Source: Anaerosalibacter bizertensis (GTDB lineage Bacteria > Bacillota > Clostridia > Tissierellales > Sporanaerobacteraceae). From it: DNA of 32,090 nt. The notes under the pieces were generated by a model. The model was not told where the DNA came from. It did not search any database and saw only the letters and a list, made by a program, of their open reading frames with translations. The position numbers and the translations under genes were made by a program. Numbering within the stretch: the first letter of the stretch is position 1; every line of letters starts with the position of its first letter. Shown here one piece after another: positions 17,070 to 25,425 of this stretch. The stretch lies in contig NZ_VULR01000022.1 in NCBI RefSeq assembly GCF_009696605.1, forward strand, positions 1-32,090. Reading direction: 5' to 3'.

Positions 17070-17147
17070 AAAACACAATGGCGTGTTTTCGAAGGCAAAG
17101 GAGCCAAGGAGTATGGAATTTTTCCATATTCTCTGGCTCTTTTTTTG
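17070..17147 (+). promoter_or_regulatory. Second EutV ANTAR antitermination element, before eutA
   Basis: P1 is AAAACAC-AATGGC-GTGTTTT (17070-17089), a perfect 7-bp stem, and P2 is GGC-AAAGGA-GCC (17094-17105); both loops follow A1/G4. P2's 3' side lies in the 5' arm of a terminator: GAGCCA (17101-17106) pairs with TGGCTC (17134-17139), inner stem around GTATGGAA/TTCCATA, then T8. This gives the structural half of the operon a second EutV checkpoint separate from the regulators. Confidence 0.9.
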
Positions 17148-17168
17148 AATTTTAAAGGAGAGGGTCCC

Positions 17169-18599
17169 ATGAAGGAAGATATTTTAAGTGTAGGTATAGA
17201 TATAGGAACATCTACAACTCAACTGGTTTTTAGCAATATAATCATTGAAAACAAAGCTTCTATAGTTTCTGTACCAATGATATCTATAGTAGAGAAAAAA
17301 GTTATATATAGAAGTGAAATATATTTTACGCCCTTATTATCCCTTACAGAAATAGATGCAATAGGAGTGAAGAAAATAATTGAAGGCGAGTATAGAAAAG
17401 CAGGCATAAGACCAGAAGATGTAGATACTGGAGCAGTTATTATAACTGGAGAAACTGCTAGAAAAGAAAATGCTAGTGAAGTACTCAAAAGTTTAAGTGG
17501 ATTTGCAGGAGAATTTGTAGTAGCTACAGCTGGACCAGATTTAGAAGGAATTATTGCAGGTAAAGGTGCAGGTGCAGGTGAGTTTTCTAAACAAAAAGGA
17601 ACTGTAGTAGCAAACTTAGATATAGGAGGTGGTACTACAAATATATCTGTATTTAAAAATGGGGATGTAATAGATACAGCTTGTCTTGACATAGGTGGAA
17701 GACTTATAAAAATCGATAAAGAAAATAGTGAAGTAACTTATCTATCAGAGAAGATGAAGCAATTAGTAGAGAGAATAGGATTAAAAATATCTGTAGGTTC
17801 TAAATTAGATAAGAATGAACTGGAAAAGATAACAAATAAAATGGCAGAAGTCCTTGAAGAAATTGTAGGAATAAAAGAACCTTCCGAAGAGTTGGAACTT
17901 TTAATTACAAATCATGACTTAAGAAGAGATTATGAAATAGAGTATCTATCTTTTACAGGTGGGGTTGCAGATTGTATTTCTAACCAACCTGATAATTGGT
18001 TCCAATTTGAAGATGTAGGGTTTTTATTAGGAAAATCTATAAAAGATTCTAAGCTGACTAAAGAGAAAAAAACATTAAAACCAGCTGAAACCATAAGGGC
18101 TACTGTAGTAGGAGCAGGTTCTCATACTACAGATATAAGTGGAAGTACTATAGATGTTAGCGAAGATGTTCTTCCTATAAAAAATATCCCGATATTAAAG
18201 TTAACTGAGGAAGATGAAAAACTTAGCTTTGATGAGATGAGTAAAGTTATTGCTGATAAATTAAAGTGGTTTGGATTGGAAGATAATAAACAATTAGTAG
18301 CATTAGCTATTAAAGGATTGAAAAGTGGGAGCTTTAAATATATTCAAGAACTTTCTAATTCAATTATAAATGGTATGGAAGAGATAATAAACTCTAATGC
18401 TCCTCTTATAGTTATTGCAGAAAGTGATATGGCAAAGGTTCTTGGGCAAACTTTAAAAACCCAATTAAATAATAAAAAAGATATAGTTTGTATAGATTCC
18501 ATAAAAGTATCAGATGGAGATTATATAGACATAGGTAAGCCTTTGGCTGAAGGAAAGGTAGTACCAGTTATAGTGAAAACATTATTATTTAACTATTAA
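17169..18599 (+). CDS. eutA: EutA, ethanolamine ammonia-lyase reactivating factor
   Basis: About 476 residues with actin/Hsp70-type ATPase signatures: phosphate-1 loop VGIDIGTSTTQ at the N-terminus, phosphate-2 LDIGGGTTNISVF near residue 155, and LSFTGGVADCI near 260. EutA removes damaged cobalamin from the EutBC lyase using ATP so that fresh adenosylcobalamin can bind. The strong GGAGAGGG ribosome binding site fixes ATG 17169; the upstream TTG at 17145 lies in the terminator tail. First gene after the second antitermination site and adjacent to its client eutBC. Confidence 0.93.
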   Translation: MKEDILSVGIDIGTSTTQLVFSNIIIENKASIVSVPMISIVEKKVIYRSEIYFTPLLSLTEIDAIGVKKIIEGEYRKAGIRPEDVDTGAVIITGETARKENASEVLKSLSGFAGEFVVATAGPDLEGIIAGKGAGAGEFSKQKGTVVANLDIGGGTTNISVFKNGDVIDTACLDIGGRLIKIDKENSEVTYLSEKMKQLVERIGLKISVGSKLDKNELEKITNKMAEVLEEIVGIKEPSEELELLITNHDLRRDYEIEYLSFTGGVADCISNQPDNWFQFEDVGFLLGKSIKDSKLTKEKKTLKPAETIRATVVGAGSHTTDISGSTIDVSEDVLPIKNIPILKLTEEDEKLSFDEMSKVIADKLKWFGLEDNKQLVALAIKGLKSGSFKYIQELSNSIINGMEEIINSNAPLIVIAESDMAKVLGQTLKTQLNNKKDIVCIDSIKVSDGDYIDIGKPLAEGKVVPVIVKTLLFNY

Positions 18600-18617
18600 A
18601 TTAAAGAGGTGAAGGTA

Positions 18618-19982
18618 ATGAGATTAAAAACTAAGCTTTTTGGCACTGTTTATCAATTTAAAGATATTAAAGAAGTGTTAGCAAAGGCAAATGAAGAAAA
18701 ATCAGGAGATAGTTTAGCAGGTATTAGTGCTGAATCTCTTACAGAAAGGATTGCTGCAAAAGAAGTATTAAGTAATTTAACATTAAGTGACCTAAGAAAC
18801 AATCCAGTAGTCCCATATGAAGAAGATGAAGTTACAAGAATTATTCAAGATGCAGTAAATGAAAAGATTTACAATGGGATAAAAAACTGGACAGTTGCAG
18901 AACTTAGAGAGTGGTTATTGGATGTTAAAACTACAGACCAGGATATTAGAAGAATAAGAAGAGGTCTAACAAGTGAAATGATAGCCGCTGTAGCGAAACT
19001 TATGACTAATCTTGATCTTGTTTATGCAGCTAAGAAGATTAAAGTTATAGCTCATTGTAACACTACTATTGGGACTGAAAATACGTTGGCTATGAGACTT
19101 CAACCAAATCATCCTAGTGATAATATTGATGGAATCCTTATATCGTTGTATGAAGGTTTAAGTTATGGAATAGGTGATGCTGTTTTAGGACTTAACCCTG
19201 TAGACGATAGTGTTGAAAGTGTTACAAGTGTATTGAATTTATTTGAAGAAGTAAAGACAAAATGGGAAATTCCTACACAAAACTGTGTTCTTGCTCACGT
19301 AACAACTCAAATGGAAGCTATAAGAAAAGGGGCTCCAAGTGATATGATATTCCAAAGTATAGCAGGAACTCAAAAAGGAAATGAAGCTTTTGGAGTAACT
19401 GCTGAATTATTAGATGAAGCAAGAGAACTTGTTCTTAAAGAAGGTACATCTGTAGGGCCAAATGTTATGTACTTTGAAACTGGACAAGGTTCAGAATTAT
19501 CTTCAGATGCTCATTTTGGAGTAGATCAAGTTACATTGGAAGCTAGATGTTATGGATTTGCTAAAAGATATGAACCATTTTTAGTAAATACTGTTGTAGG
19601 ATTTATAGGACCAGAGTATCTATATGATAGCAAACAAGTTATTAGGGCAGGATTGGAAGATCATTTCATGGGTAAATTAAGTGGAATATCTATGGGTGTA
19701 GACGCATGTTATACAAACCATATGAAAGCAGATCAAAATGATTTAGAAAACCTAGCTATAGTTCTTTCGACAGCTGGTTGCAACTATTTGATTGCTGTAC
19801 CACAAGGTGATGATGTAATGCTTAACTATCAAACATTAGGCTATCATGATGGAGCAGCTTTAAGAGAACTATTAGGTTTAAGACCTATAAGAGAATTTGA
19901 AATTTGGTTAGAAAAAATGGGAATTTATAAAGATGGCAAACTTACTAAAAGGGCTGGAGATGCTTCTATATTTATTAAATAG
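18618..19982 (+). CDS. eutB: EutB, ethanolamine ammonia-lyase large subunit
   Basis: 454 residues, matching the 453 of E. coli EutB. It opens MRLKTKLFGTVYQFKDIKEV, almost the standard N-terminus, which with AAAGAGGTGA upstream makes ATG 18618 the start rather than GTG 18609. The TIM barrel forms the active site for adenosylcobalamin-dependent radical conversion of ethanolamine to acetaldehyde and ammonia together with EutC, inside the microcompartment. Full length and intact over the whole alignment I can judge by eye (e.g. IAHCNTTIGTENTLAMRLQP, FETGQGSELSSDAHFG). Confidence 0.96.
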   Translation: MRLKTKLFGTVYQFKDIKEVLAKANEEKSGDSLAGISAESLTERIAAKEVLSNLTLSDLRNNPVVPYEEDEVTRIIQDAVNEKIYNGIKNWTVAELREWLLDVKTTDQDIRRIRRGLTSEMIAAVAKLMTNLDLVYAAKKIKVIAHCNTTIGTENTLAMRLQPNHPSDNIDGILISLYEGLSYGIGDAVLGLNPVDDSVESVTSVLNLFEEVKTKWEIPTQNCVLAHVTTQMEAIRKGAPSDMIFQSIAGTQKGNEAFGVTAELLDEARELVLKEGTSVGPNVMYFETGQGSELSSDAHFGVDQVTLEARCYGFAKRYEPFLVNTVVGFIGPEYLYDSKQVIRAGLEDHFMGKLSGISMGVDACYTNHMKADQNDLENLAIVLSTAGCNYLIAVPQGDDVMLNYQTLGYHDGAALRELLGLRPIREFEIWLEKMGIYKDGKLTKRAGDASIFIK

Positions 19983-20006
19983 CCGGTGAAAAAGGAGGAA
20001 AGAAAT

Positions 20007-20897
20007 ATGGTTACTGAAAGAGAACTGAAGGATTTAATAGAGCAGGTTATGAGTGAAATGGGTGTTAATGAGAAAGATAATGAAAAGCAAGAAGAAGTAT
20101 TAAAAGCAGTTTTAGATAAGAGTAGTATAGATGATGAGGATATATTGGACATAACTACTATAGATTTAAAGAAACAATTATTAGTTGAAGGTTCTGAGAA
20201 TAGAGATGCTTATTTGAAATTGAAAGAATATACTCCAGCAAGAGTAGGAATATCAAAAGCTGGAGCAAGGTGTAAGACTCAAACGTTGTTAAGATTTAGA
20301 GCAGATCATGGTGTTGCTATGGATGCAGTGTTCACATATGTTTCAGATGATTTTTTAAAGGATTGGAATCTTTTATCAGTAAGCACTATGTGTAAAGATA
20401 AAGATGAATATTTAACGAGACCAGATTTAGGAAGAAAATTTGATGATGAAACTATAAAACTTCTTAAAGAAGAATGCGATATGAATGCTCAAGTTCAAAT
20501 CTATATTTCTGATGGTCTTAGTTCTACTGCCATAGAGACTAATGCGAAGGACACTTATGATGCAATTGTTCAAGGATTAAATAGCCATGGAATAAAGGTA
20601 GGGAAACCTTTCTTTGTTAAACATGGAAGAGTACCTGCTATGGATGCTATTGGAGAAGCTTTAAATCCTGAAGTAGTAGTAGTTCTTATAGGGGAAAGAC
20701 CAGGCCTTGCAACAGGAGAAAGCATGAGTTGTTATATGGCTTATAAACCAACTGTGGGAATGCCAGAGTCTAATAGAACAGTAGTATCAAATATTCATAG
20801 TGGTGGTACTCCTGCTGTAGAAGCTGGAGCTCATATAGCAGATGTAATAAAAACTATGCTTGAACAAAAAGCTAGTGGTTTAAATTTAAAACTATAA
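20007..20897 (+). CDS. eutC: EutC, ethanolamine ammonia-lyase small subunit
   Basis: 296 residues, typical for EutC. The cobalamin-contact regions are recognisable (LRFRADHGVAMDAVF, QIYISDGLSSTAIE, VVLIGERPGLATGESMSCYM). The first ~20 residues (VTERELKDLIEQVMSEMG) form an amphipathic helix linked to the core by an acidic stretch, like the encapsulation peptides that target enzymes into microcompartments. AAAGGAGG at 19991-19998 selects ATG 20007 over GTG 19986. Acts as the EutBC heterododecamer. Confidence 0.95.
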   Translation: MVTERELKDLIEQVMSEMGVNEKDNEKQEEVLKAVLDKSSIDDEDILDITTIDLKKQLLVEGSENRDAYLKLKEYTPARVGISKAGARCKTQTLLRFRADHGVAMDAVFTYVSDDFLKDWNLLSVSTMCKDKDEYLTRPDLGRKFDDETIKLLKEECDMNAQVQIYISDGLSSTAIETNAKDTYDAIVQGLNSHGIKVGKPFFVKHGRVPAMDAIGEALNPEVVVVLIGERPGLATGESMSCYMAYKPTVGMPESNRTVVSNIHSGGTPAVEAGAHIADVIKTMLEQKASGLNLKL

Positions 20898-20915
20898 ATA
20901 GTGGAGGTTTTAAAT

Positions 20916-21569
20916 ATGAGAGATGATAGATTGGTTACAAAAGTGCTAAGTGTAAAACTTATTCCAAATGTAAGTTTAGATATGGTAAAAGAATTGGAAC
21001 TACCTTCAGAACATAGAAGTATAGGCATAATAACTACTGATTGTGATGATGTAGGTTATACTGCATTGGATGATGCTACCAAAAAAGCTGATGTAAAGGT
21101 AGCTTATGCAAGGTCTTTTTATGGTGGAGCAGCAAATGCTAACACTAAATTAGCTGGTGAATTTATTGGAATATTGTCAGGTCCAAATCCTGCAGAAGTA
21201 AAAAGTGGTTTAAATGCAGCAATAGATTTTATAGAGAATGAGGCCTTTTTCTATAGTGCAAATGATGATGATTCTATAGTGTATTTTGCACACTGTATAT
21301 CTAGAACAGGATCTTATTTGTCAGAAGGTGCAGGAATTAAAGAAGGAGAAGCAATAGCCTATCTAATAGCACCCCCTTTAGAAGCCATGTATGCACTAGA
21401 TGCTGCTTTGAAAGCTGCTGATGTAAAGATGGTAGATTTTTATGGACCGCCATCTGAAACTAACTTTGGTGGAGGATTGTTGACAGGAAGCCAATCTGCA
21501 TGTAAAGCAGCATGTGATGCTTTTGCAGATGCAGTAAAGTTTGTTGCTGACAATCCTACTAAATATTAG
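20916..21569 (+). CDS. eutL: EutL, trimeric tandem-BMC shell protein
   Basis: About 217 residues made of two BMC domains (roughly 1-105 and 106-217; the second includes HCISRTGSYLSEGAGIKEGEA and FYGPPSETNFGGGLLTGS). EutL trimers form pseudohexameric shell tiles with a gated central pore thought to admit cofactors or large substrates. GGAGG at 20903-20907 serves ATG 20916. Its stop codon overlaps the alternative starts of the next shell gene, consistent with coupled translation. Confidence 0.93.
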   Translation: MRDDRLVTKVLSVKLIPNVSLDMVKELELPSEHRSIGIITTDCDDVGYTALDDATKKADVKVAYARSFYGGAANANTKLAGEFIGILSGPNPAEVKSGLNAAIDFIENEAFFYSANDDDSIVYFAHCISRTGSYLSEGAGIKEGEAIAYLIAPPLEAMYALDAALKAADVKMVDFYGPPSETNFGGGLLTGSQSACKAACDAFADAVKFVADNPTKY

Positions 21570-21580
21570 TGGTGATAATG

Positions 21581-21988
21581 ATGAATAAAGAAGCCTTAGG
21601 ATTAATTGAAACTTATGGTTATGTAGCTGCTATTGAAGCAGCCGATGCAAGTCTTAAAGCAGCAAATGTAAACTTAAAGAAATGTGAGTTTATAAAAGGG
21701 GGACTTGTAACAATATTAATAACTGGCGATGTTAGTGCAGTAAAAGCTTCCGTTGATGCAGGAGAAGCAGCTGCAAGTAGAGTTGGAAAAGTAATATCTA
21801 CAACTGTTATTGCTAGAACTGGAGAAGGCCTTGATGAAGTGTTTTATAAAGATGAAGATAAAGTTGAAGACAAAATCATAGCAGAAGAGAGTTTTGAAAA
21901 AATAGAAAAAGAAGAACCTAAAAAGGAAGAGTTTAAAGAAAAGAAAACTGAAGATAGAAAGTCTCAAGATAGTAAAAAAAAACTATAA
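21581..21988 (+). CDS. BMC shell protein, EutK/EutM-like, with charged tail ending in an A9 run
   Basis: In the base frame about 135 residues: a BMC domain (EALGLIETYGYVAAIEAADA, then KGGLVTILITGDVSAVKASV) for about 90 residues, then a highly charged linker rich in Glu and Lys ending KKKL before TAA. The linker ends on nine consecutive A at 21974-21982. After the stop, the -1 frame is open until 22170 and encodes a compact globular-looking segment (next entry). In E. coli EutK is also a BMC domain with a C-terminal nucleic-acid-binding-type domain, so this may be the local EutK. GGTGAT is close to ATG 21578/21581. Confidence 0.8.
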   Translation: MNKEALGLIETYGYVAAIEAADASLKAANVNLKKCEFIKGGLVTILITGDVSAVKASVDAGEAAASRVGKVISTTVIARTGEGLDEVFYKDEDKVEDKIIAEESFEKIEKEEPKKEEFKEKKTEDRKSQDSKKKL

Positions 21989-22170
21989 AATTCAATGATA
22001 AAATTATTCAGTTAAATGATAAAAAACAACTGGGTGAAATGAAGGTTGTAGAGTTGAGAAAGATGGTTAGAATGCTTGAGAATTTCAATATGGATAATAA
22101 CCAAATAAAATTTGCTAAAAAATATGAATTGATTGAGGCAATTATAGAATATTCAAGGAAAGAAGGTTAG
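21982..22170 (+). CDS. Rho-N/SAP-like tail in the -1 frame of the EutK-like gene
   Basis: Continuing from the A9 run in the -1 frame gives 62 residues ending at TAG 22168-22170, seven bases before eutE. The segment LGEMKVVELRKMVRMLENFN followed by IKFAKKYELIEAIIEY fits the helix-helix pattern of Rho N-terminal/SAP-type domains that bind nucleic acid. No independent start with a well-spaced ribosome binding site is present (ATG 22039 has GGGTGA abutting it). A one-base slip on A9, in transcription or translation, would give a 196-residue BMC-tail fusion. Alternatives: a real one-base deletion, or a homopolymer sequencing error. Confidence 0.55.
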   Translation, partial: TIKFNDKIIQLNDKKQLGEMKVVELRKMVRMLENFNMDNNQIKFAKKYELIEAIIEYSRKEG

Positions 22171-22176
22171 GATACT

Positions 22177-23634
22177 ATGATCAAAGATAAAGATTTAATA
22201 TCTATTCAAGAAGTTAGAAATCTTGTACAAAAAGCAAAAGAAGCTCAATCAAGGTTTAGCACCTTTGATCAATATAAGATAGATAAAATAGTACAAGCTG
22301 TTTCTAAAGCAGCTTCTAAAGAAGCTGAAAATCTTGCTAAGTTTGCAAAGAGAGAAACAGGCTTTGGTAAATGGGAAGATAAAGTTGAAAAGAATAAACT
22401 TGCTAGCGACAAATTATATGAATATATAAAAGATATGAAAACCATAGGTGTATTAAATGAAGATAAGGAGAGAAAAATTGTAGAAATAGGAACTCCAGTA
22501 GGTGTAATTGCAGGTTTGATTCCATCTACTAACCCAACATCAACAGCAATATACAAGGCTCTTATTTCTCTTAAATCAGGAAATGCTATTGTATTTAGTC
22601 CTCATCCTAGCGCTATTGGATGTATATCAAAGACGGTTGAAATCTTAAATAGAGCAGCAGTGGCAAATGGTGCACCAGATGGACTAATATCTTGTATGGA
22701 ACATCCAACTATAGAAGGAACAAATGAACTAATGAAACATAAAGATGTAGCTCTTATACTTGCTACAGGTGGTTCTGCAATGGTTAAGGCAGCTTATAGT
22801 TCAGGAACACCAGCATTAGGAGTAGGTCCTGGAAATGTACCAGCTTATATTGAGAGAAGTGCAGATATTAAGTTGGCCGTAAAGAGAATATTTGCAAGTA
22901 AAACTTTTGATAATGGAACTATATGCGCTTCAGAACAATCTATTGTTACAGAAAAAATAATTGAAGATAAGGTTAAGGATGAAATTGAGAGGCAAGGAGG
23001 TTATTTCCTAGAAGGAGAAAAACTGGAAAAGATAGTTGAAATAATGGAAAGACCAAATGGAGGAATGAATCCTAAAATAGTTGGAAAATCAGCCCAAGAA
23101 ATTGCTGATATGGTAGGTATAGATATACCAGAAGGTACTAGAGTATTACTTTGTGAAGAAAAGGGAATTGGAAAAGAATATCCATTTTCAAAAGAGAAGT
23201 TGACTGCACTTTTAGGGTTTTATGTAGTTGAAGATTGGGAAGAAGCATGTGAATTATGTTTTAAGCTTTTAGAAAATGGAGGACTTGGTCATTCTCTTTC
23301 AATCCATTCGAAAGATGAAAATATAATAAGAGAATTTGGACTTAAAAAACCAGTATCGAGAATATTGGTGAATACACCTTCATCTCAAGGTGCAGTAGGA
23401 ATAACAACTAACTTAGCTCCTTCTCTTACATTAGGATGTGGAGCTATAGGAGGAAGTGCAACTTCTGATAATATAACTCCTATGAATCTTATAAATATAA
23501 GAAGAATGGCTTACGGAGTTGAAGATGTTGATATGGAAAGTTGTGTGGAATGTGAGTCAGAAGATTTAAGAAACATTGATATAGAAGCTATAACTAAACT
23601 TGTAATGGAACAAATTCAAAAAATTAATGAATAA
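22177..23634 (+). CDS. eutE: EutE, CoA-acylating acetaldehyde dehydrogenase
   Basis: 485 residues of the aldehyde dehydrogenase superfamily. The catalytic cysteine is C250 in NGTICASEQS; NAD/CoA-binding segments include GLIPSTNPTSTAIYKAL and LATGGSAMVKAAY. It oxidises acetaldehyde to acetyl-CoA within the microcompartment. The N-terminal ~20 residues (amphipathic, SIQEVRNLVQKAKEAQ) could serve as an encapsulation peptide. AAGGTTAGG precedes ATG 22177. Confidence 0.94.
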   Translation: MIKDKDLISIQEVRNLVQKAKEAQSRFSTFDQYKIDKIVQAVSKAASKEAENLAKFAKRETGFGKWEDKVEKNKLASDKLYEYIKDMKTIGVLNEDKERKIVEIGTPVGVIAGLIPSTNPTSTAIYKALISLKSGNAIVFSPHPSAIGCISKTVEILNRAAVANGAPDGLISCMEHPTIEGTNELMKHKDVALILATGGSAMVKAAYSSGTPALGVGPGNVPAYIERSADIKLAVKRIFASKTFDNGTICASEQSIVTEKIIEDKVKDEIERQGGYFLEGEKLEKIVEIMERPNGGMNPKIVGKSAQEIADMVGIDIPEGTRVLLCEEKGIGKEYPFSKEKLTALLGFYVVEDWEEACELCFKLLENGGLGHSLSIHSKDENIIREFGLKKPVSRILVNTPSSQGAVGITTNLAPSLTLGCGAIGGSATSDNITPMNLINIRRMAYGVEDVDMESCVECESEDLRNIDIEAITKLVMEQIQKINE

Positions 23635-23650
23635 TAAGGGAGGAATTTAA

Positions 23651-23935
23651 ATGTCAAGTATGAATGCATTAGGAATGATAGAAACAAAAGGACTTGTAGG
23701 TTCAATAGAAGCAGCAGATGCTATGGTTAAGGCAGCAAATGTTGTTTTGGTAGGTAAAGAACATGTAGGCGGAGGATTAGTAACAGTTATGGTAAGAGGA
23801 GACGTAGGTGCAGTTAAAGCAGCTACAGATGCAGGAGCAGCTGCAGCAGAAAGGGTAGGAGAGCTTGTATCTGTTCATGTAATACCAAGACCACATAATG
23901 AAGTAGAAACTATACTTCCTAAAGTTCAAGAATAA
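23651..23935 (+). CDS. eutM: EutM, major hexameric BMC shell protein (copy 1)
   Basis: 94 residues, one BMC domain, with [19 protein letters not shown] at the start and the pore loop around [15 protein letters not shown]. It forms the flat hexameric tiles that make most of the shell. AGGGAGGAAT precedes ATG. Its DNA is almost identical to the second copy at 27511, differing at four positions over 263 bases plus the first and last codons. A GC-rich hairpin follows. Confidence 0.95.
   Translation: MSSMNALGMIETKGLVGSIEAADAMVKAANVVLVGKEHVGGGLVTVMVRGDVGAVKAATDAGAAAAERVGELVSVHVIPRPHNEVETILPKVQE
23660..23922 (+). repeat. 263-bp direct repeat, copy 1 (within eutM)
   Basis: Matches 27520-27782 with four mismatches by my reading: the changes alter one amino acid (Val to Glu in NVVLVG/NVELVG). 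The last ~170 bases are identical. Confidence 0.9.
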
Positions 23936-23939
23936 TTAA

Positions 23940-23967
23940 ATACCAGGCCATTTCTATGGCCTGGTAT
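23940..23967 (+). promoter_or_regulatory. Intercistronic hairpin after eutM
   Basis: ATACCAGGCCAT-TTCT-ATGGCCTGGTAT is a perfect 12-bp stem with a four-base loop. No U-tract follows, so it is not a normal terminator. It may protect the upstream shell message from 3' decay and lower expression of the downstream genes, fitting the high shell-protein demand (inference). Confidence 0.6.
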
Positions 23968-23998
23968 CTAAACTTTACCTGTAAAAGGGAGTGAGTCA

Positions 23999-24772
23999 AT
24001 GAGGGTTTTAACAGAAGAAGCTCTTAGAGTAGAATTTAAGAAAGATATACCAGAGAAATATATAGTAAATGAAGATCTAATTGTTACACCAGCAGCTAGG
24101 CAGTATTTAAAAGAAAAAAATGTAGAGTTTATAGTAAAAAGAGAAAATACAGAAAAAGAAGATGAATGTAAAGAAGATGAGTTTGAATTTAAAGAAATTA
24201 GAATTCCGGAAGGAAAGATAACTCCTAAATATATTTCTTATTATTCTGGAGGGGCCTTTGAACAAAAACCTGAATATATGACACATCTTTTTGGGAACAA
24301 ACTTGTATATAAAGATGATCCAAGAATAATATTTAGGGGGAAATTAGATAGCTTACAATCTGAAATATTGGAACTTCAACATCTATCATATGTTAAAGAT
24401 GTTGAGAAACTATCTATGGAACTTCAAGAGGTATTAGAATATGTAAGAGAAATTTTAAGATGTGAAGTTTTAAGTGAAGAATATTCTAGAGAAAAGTTGT
24501 TTGGACTTACTGAAGGAGAACTGCGAGATATGTCCCATTTTCCTAAAAAATATTTTGGTGTTGGGCATATTTTACCTCATTATAAAATGGACGAAATAAT
24601 GTTGAAGCTTAATTCCTTAAGAAGTAGCTCTAGAGAAGTAGAATTGGCAGCAGTTAAAGCTTTTAAGAAGGAAAATGGAATTGAAAGAGTTGATATAATA
24701 AAAGCTTTAAATAGATTGAGTAGTGGAATATATATTCTCATGTGCAAATATAAAGCGGGAGAGTATAGGTAA
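23999..24772 (+). CDS. eutT: EutT, ATP:cob(I)alamin adenosyltransferase
   Basis: 257 residues. An N-terminal ~45-residue module (VLTEEALRVEF to VTPAARQYLKEKNVEFIV) is like the start of Salmonella EutT and EutQ; an acidic linker follows; the catalytic part has YMTHLFGNKLVYKDDPRIIF then RGKLDSLQSEILELQ, typical of EutT. It makes adenosylcobalamin, the cofactor of EutBC. The HX11CCXXC metal motif of enterobacterial EutT is not evident. AAAGGGAGTGAG precedes the ATG. Confidence 0.88.
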   Translation: MRVLTEEALRVEFKKDIPEKYIVNEDLIVTPAARQYLKEKNVEFIVKRENTEKEDECKEDEFEFKEIRIPEGKITPKYISYYSGGAFEQKPEYMTHLFGNKLVYKDDPRIIFRGKLDSLQSEILELQHLSYVKDVEKLSMELQEVLEYVREILRCEVLSEEYSREKLFGLTEGELRDMSHFPKKYFGVGHILPHYKMDEIMLKLNSLRSSSREVELAAVKAFKKENGIERVDIIKALNRLSSGIYILMCKYKAGEYR

Positions 24773-24784
24773 AGGGGTGAGGAA

Positions 24785-25411
24785 ATGGATGAAAAATTGA
24801 TTAAAGAAATAGCAAGGAGAGTAAAAGAGACATTGAAAAATCCCAATATTATTCCTATAGAAGCTTCAGGCAGGCATATCCACCTAAGTAAAGAACATGT
24901 AGAAGTACTATTTGGAAAAGGTTATGAATTAAAAAGGAAAAAGGAATTGTCTCAACCAGGACAATATCAATGTGAAGAAAGGGTTACTTTAGTAGGTCCT
25001 AAAGGCGTAATAGAAAATGTAGCGGTCCTTGGTCCAGAAAGAGTCCGAACCCAAGTAGAAATATCTAAAACAGATGCTAGACAATTAGGGATTGATCCAC
25101 CAGTGAGAGATTCTGGAGATTTAGATGGAAGCGAAACAATATATATAGCAACAAGAAAAGCTGTAATTGAAGCTAAAGAATCAGTTATCGTGGCTAAAAG
25201 ACATATCCATATGAATAGTGAAGATGCCTTGAAATTAAAAGTTAAAGATAAGGACATTGTAAATGTAAGGGTTAAAAGTGATAGGCCAGTTATATTTGAA
25301 GATGTAGTTATAAGGGTTAGCGATAAATATAAACTAAGTATGCATATAGACTTTGACGAAGCCAATGCCTCAAGCTTTGAAAATGGGATGGTAGGAGAGA
25401 TCATTTCATAA
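24785..25411 (+). CDS. eutD: EutD/PduL-type phosphotransacetylase
   Basis: 208 residues with the two PduL half-domains. The metal-binding histidine clusters are SGRHIHLS near residue 28 and AKRHIHMN near 138, plus HIDFDEANAS near the C-terminus. It converts acetyl-CoA to acetyl phosphate and recycles CoA for EutE in the compartment. The N-terminal helix MDEKLIKEIARRVKETLKN resembles an encapsulation peptide. GGGGTGAGG is just upstream of ATG. Confidence 0.92.
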   Translation: MDEKLIKEIARRVKETLKNPNIIPIEASGRHIHLSKEHVEVLFGKGYELKRKKELSQPGQYQCEERVTLVGPKGVIENVAVLGPERVRTQVEISKTDARQLGIDPPVRDSGDLDGSETIYIATRKAVIEAKESVIVAKRHIHMNSEDALKLKVKDKDIVNVRVKSDRPVIFEDVVIRVSDKYKLSMHIDFDEANASSFENGMVGEIIS

Positions 25412-25425
25412 AGGGAGAGAAGATA

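Noticed and set aside
17219-17692. Long open frame on the minus strand inside eutA
   Set aside because: It is a shadow of eutA: low-complexity Ser/Pro-rich composition, no ribosome binding site, fully inside a well-supported gene.
22039-22170. Separate small gene starting at ATG 22039
   Set aside because: GGGTGA is directly next to the ATG with essentially no spacing, and the open frame extends upstream to the A9 run; a fused tail fits better.
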